Source: Lachnospiraceae bacterium
GTDB taxonomy: Bacteria > Bacillota > Clostridia > Lachnospirales > Lachnospiraceae
Assembly (NCBI GenBank): GCA_910574865.1
Contig: CAJTDN010000005.1
Span: forward strand, 287,956 to 351,955
Reading direction: 5' to 3'
DNA: 64,000 nucleotides
A program made the position numbers and the translations under genes. Positions 62,415 to 64,000 of the stretch are shown here, in pieces. A model generated the notes under the pieces. The model did no database searches. It was not told where the DNA came from and saw only the letters and a program-made list of their open reading frames with translations. The first letter of the stretch is position 1. The number at the start of each line of letters is the position of its first letter.

Positions 62415-63093
62415 TTCCCCACACCACCTTTACATATCTTGGATTTTTCGTGTCAATTTCAATCTTTTCCCGAATATGGCGGATGTGCACCATGACCGTG
62501 TTTTCCACCGCGTAATCCGCCTGTTCGTTCCAGACATGCTCATAAATCTGCTCCGCCGAGAACACCCTTCCGGGATTTTCCATGAAAAGCAATAGAATGG
62601 CGTATTCCTTGGCCGTCAGCTTGACCTCCTGCCCGTCGACGACGGCAATTTTTTGCGCCAGGTCCAATACCAGGCTGCCGTTCACCAACCGTTCCTCGTC
62701 CGCCTGCGGCTTCGCCGCGCCCCACACGTGGTAACGCCTTAACTGCGCCTTCACCCGCGCAATCAGTTCCGCCGAATTGTAAGGCTTGCTGATATAGTCG
62801 TCAGCCCCCAGCGTCAAGCCGGACACTTTGTCGCTCTCCTCCGTCTTGGCCGAAAGAATAATGACCGGAATGTGGTGGCGCTCCCGCAGCTTCATCAACG
62901 CGGAAAGCCCGTTCAGCCTCGGCATCATCACGTCAAGCAAAATCAAGTCCACCGAATGCTTTTCCACCATCTCCAAAGCCTCCAGCCCGTCGTAGGCCTT
63001 TAGTACCTGATAGCCTTCATACTTCAACAATTCACTGATGGAAAATACGATTTCCTTATTGTCGTCAACCACCAGTATCGTCTCGTTGTCCAT
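62389..63093 (-). CDS. OmpR/PhoB-family response regulator (VanR-like)
   Basis: 234 residues. Receiver domain with VVDDNKEIVF, phospho-acceptor in LILLDVMMPRLNG (Asp53), the conserved Thr/Ser and Lys in ILSAKTEE and DYISKPYNS. A winged-helix output domain follows (VKLTAKEYAILLLFMENPGR, VENTVMVHIRHIREK, VKVVWGIGYKME). GGGAGGG precedes the ATG. Co-transcribed with the overlapping kinase gene. Similar pairs control cell-wall or antibiotic responses; the target is unknown. Confidence 0.94.
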   Translation of the reverse strand: MDNETILVVDDNKEIVFSISELLKYEGYQVLKAYDGLEALEMVEKHSVDLILLDVMMPRLNGLSALMKLRERHHIPVIILSAKTEESDKVSGLTLGADDYISKPYNSAELIARVKAQLRRYHVWGAAKPQADEERLVNGSLVLDLAQKIAVVDGQEVKLTAKEYAILLLFMENPGRVFSAEQIYEHVWNEQADYAVENTVMVHIRHIREKIEIDTKNPRYVKVVWGIGYKMEKF

Positions 63094-63622
63094 CTATAAT
63101 CCCTCCCTATTTAGTCAAGTGTTTTTTCCTTATTTTCCAAGGAATTTTTAATTTCATATCTCAGGTGAATGAGCCAAGGTGATGGACATTTCTCTGTATC
63201 TAGTACGAAAATAGCTGGTTTAGGGTATACAAAGTAAAACGTCTTTGTTTTCCGCTTTACATGGCCTTGTGTATGCCCTTCCTTCTACGGCAGCGAACCT
63301 CCCGTGTCTACCAGGATCACCCGCATCTCTGCAAGGTCCTAACTTCCTTCGTCCCGCCTGTCCATAACCAGGGTGTCAGCTTAGCTCCTAACCAGGGTCT
63401 TGCCCTATGGAAAATATTCCTGCCGACTACCGGCTCATTCTTTGTATTAAATCTTACTGACTCGTTCTGTACGATTCCCGAACCGGCACCTTTCGGCAGA
63501 CGTTTTCCACGGTCTTTCCTCATACAGTTCAGCTTTTTGTCACAGCTGAATTCAATTCTCCGCATTCACTGCTGAAAACTCAATTCAACTGTGACAAGGT
63601 ACTACTTTTTTGTCAATGGCTG
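63094..63622. other. Noncoding 3' flank of the IS110-type element
   Basis: About 530 bases between the response-regulator promoter region and the transposase stop contain no supported gene. Near 63535-63600 there are two similar blocks (CAGCTGAATTCAATTCTC and AACTCAATTCAACTGTGAC). This could be the right end of the insertion sequence with a guide-RNA region; the exact boundary is not visible. Confidence 0.45.
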
Positions 63623-64000
63623 TTATGCCGCCTGCACCTGCGGCCTCCTAATGTCTCCCAACAGTTTTGACACATCATAATCAACACCCTTTGTAAGGAT
63701 GACATAAAATATCCTTATCAGCTTACAAGCCACTGCCACCACGGACTGCATCTTCTTCAGCGGATTTTTCTTCCGGGTCTGATAGTACTCATGGATTTCC
63801 CGGAATTCTGCATTCTTCCCCACCGCCGATATCGCCGCTTCATACAGTACGTATCTTAATCGCTTCCGACCGCGGTAGCTGATCCGGCTTTCTCCAGCAT
63901 GCTTGCCTGAATCGTTTGCCACAATCGCATATCCCGCTAATTTCTGCAGCTGCTTGGGATTATCAAAACGTCCAATGTCTCCCACCTCTGCCATAAATCC
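63623..64000 (-). mobile_element. IS110-family transposase, C-terminal part (cut by window edge)
   Basis: About 126 codons of the C-terminal Transposase_20 domain: EVGDIGRFDNPKQLQKLAGY, SRISYRGRKRLRYVLYEAA, NPLKKMQSVVAVACKLIRI. The frame is open to the window edge. It includes the helix-hairpin region but not the N-terminal RuvC-like DEDD domain, which lies outside. IS110 transposases are DEDD recombinases guided by a bridge RNA. A long 3' noncoding flank would favour the IS1111 group, by inference. Confidence 0.85.

Overview
The window looks like chromosomal DNA of a spore-forming, probably flagellated clostridium, most likely a Lachnospiraceae member. This is inferred from gene content: Tad pilus genes with DUF5702 and DUF6382 partners, a reverse-rubrerythrin/Fur-PerR pair, a T-box-controlled ileS, BofA/CwlD/SpoIID/SpoIIQ-like sporulation proteins, a YjfB-like protein, strong AGGAGG ribosome binding sites and frequent GTG/TTG starts. 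No rRNA is present and one tRNA (Ala, CGC) is. Most genes lie on the minus strand; the plus-strand exceptions are an alpha-glucosidase, a LysM protein, a TSCPD protein, murG, an orphan histidine kinase, mecA and the perR-rbr pair.

Layout. 0-5 kb: two AraC regulators, a divergent GH31 alpha-glucosidase and deoB. 5-7 kb: tRNA-Ala, a LysM protein, a possible small RNA, a broken Rpn-type nuclease gene and a probable group II intron stub. 7-15 kb: yjfB, rsmA, tatD, an ECF sigma factor with a membrane beta-propeller partner, an aconitase-type hydratase and an FHA protein. 15-20 kb: a decayed pgi, membrane and secreted proteins of unknown function, and a 28-bp inverted repeat around a small hydrophobic ORF. 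20-24 kb: murG, a second ECF sigma factor, a HIT protein and a kinase. 24-32.5 kb: a Tad/Flp pilus operon (tadZ-A-B-C, pilin, DUF5702, two TadE-like proteins, prepilin peptidase, DUF6382) behind a good sigma-A promoter and a folded leader. 33-38 kb: bofA, dCMP deaminase, a Sua5-phosphatase fusion, cwlD and a GH18 protein. 38-46 kb: mecA, a DUF1858 protein, a DnaA-box cluster, an NlpC/P60 hydrolase, perR-rbr, a GIY-YIG protein and a Rep_3-type initiator gene beside an iteron array. 46-54 kb: a SpoIIQ-like protein, spoIID, glycogen phosphorylase and ileS with its T-box leader. 54-64 kb: an intact Rpn-type gene, a flagellin remnant, a hairpin cluster, a GT2/YfhO/GtrA surface-glycosylation operon, a VanRS-like two-component system and the end of an IS110-family element.

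The most unusual part is 38.7-46.3 kb. A plasmid-type initiator gene with direct repeats spaced at 22 bp sits among core genes. A cluster of DnaA boxes lies about 5 kb away, and next to the iterons is a roughly 280-bp cloverleaf-like palindromic element whose two hairpin loops are complementary. Also notable are a Sua5 protein fused to a phosphatase domain that has lost both catalytic residues, and two separate tandem duplications of translation-start signals within the Tad operon.

All calls were made by reading the sequence. Family names rest on recognised motifs, not on database searches.
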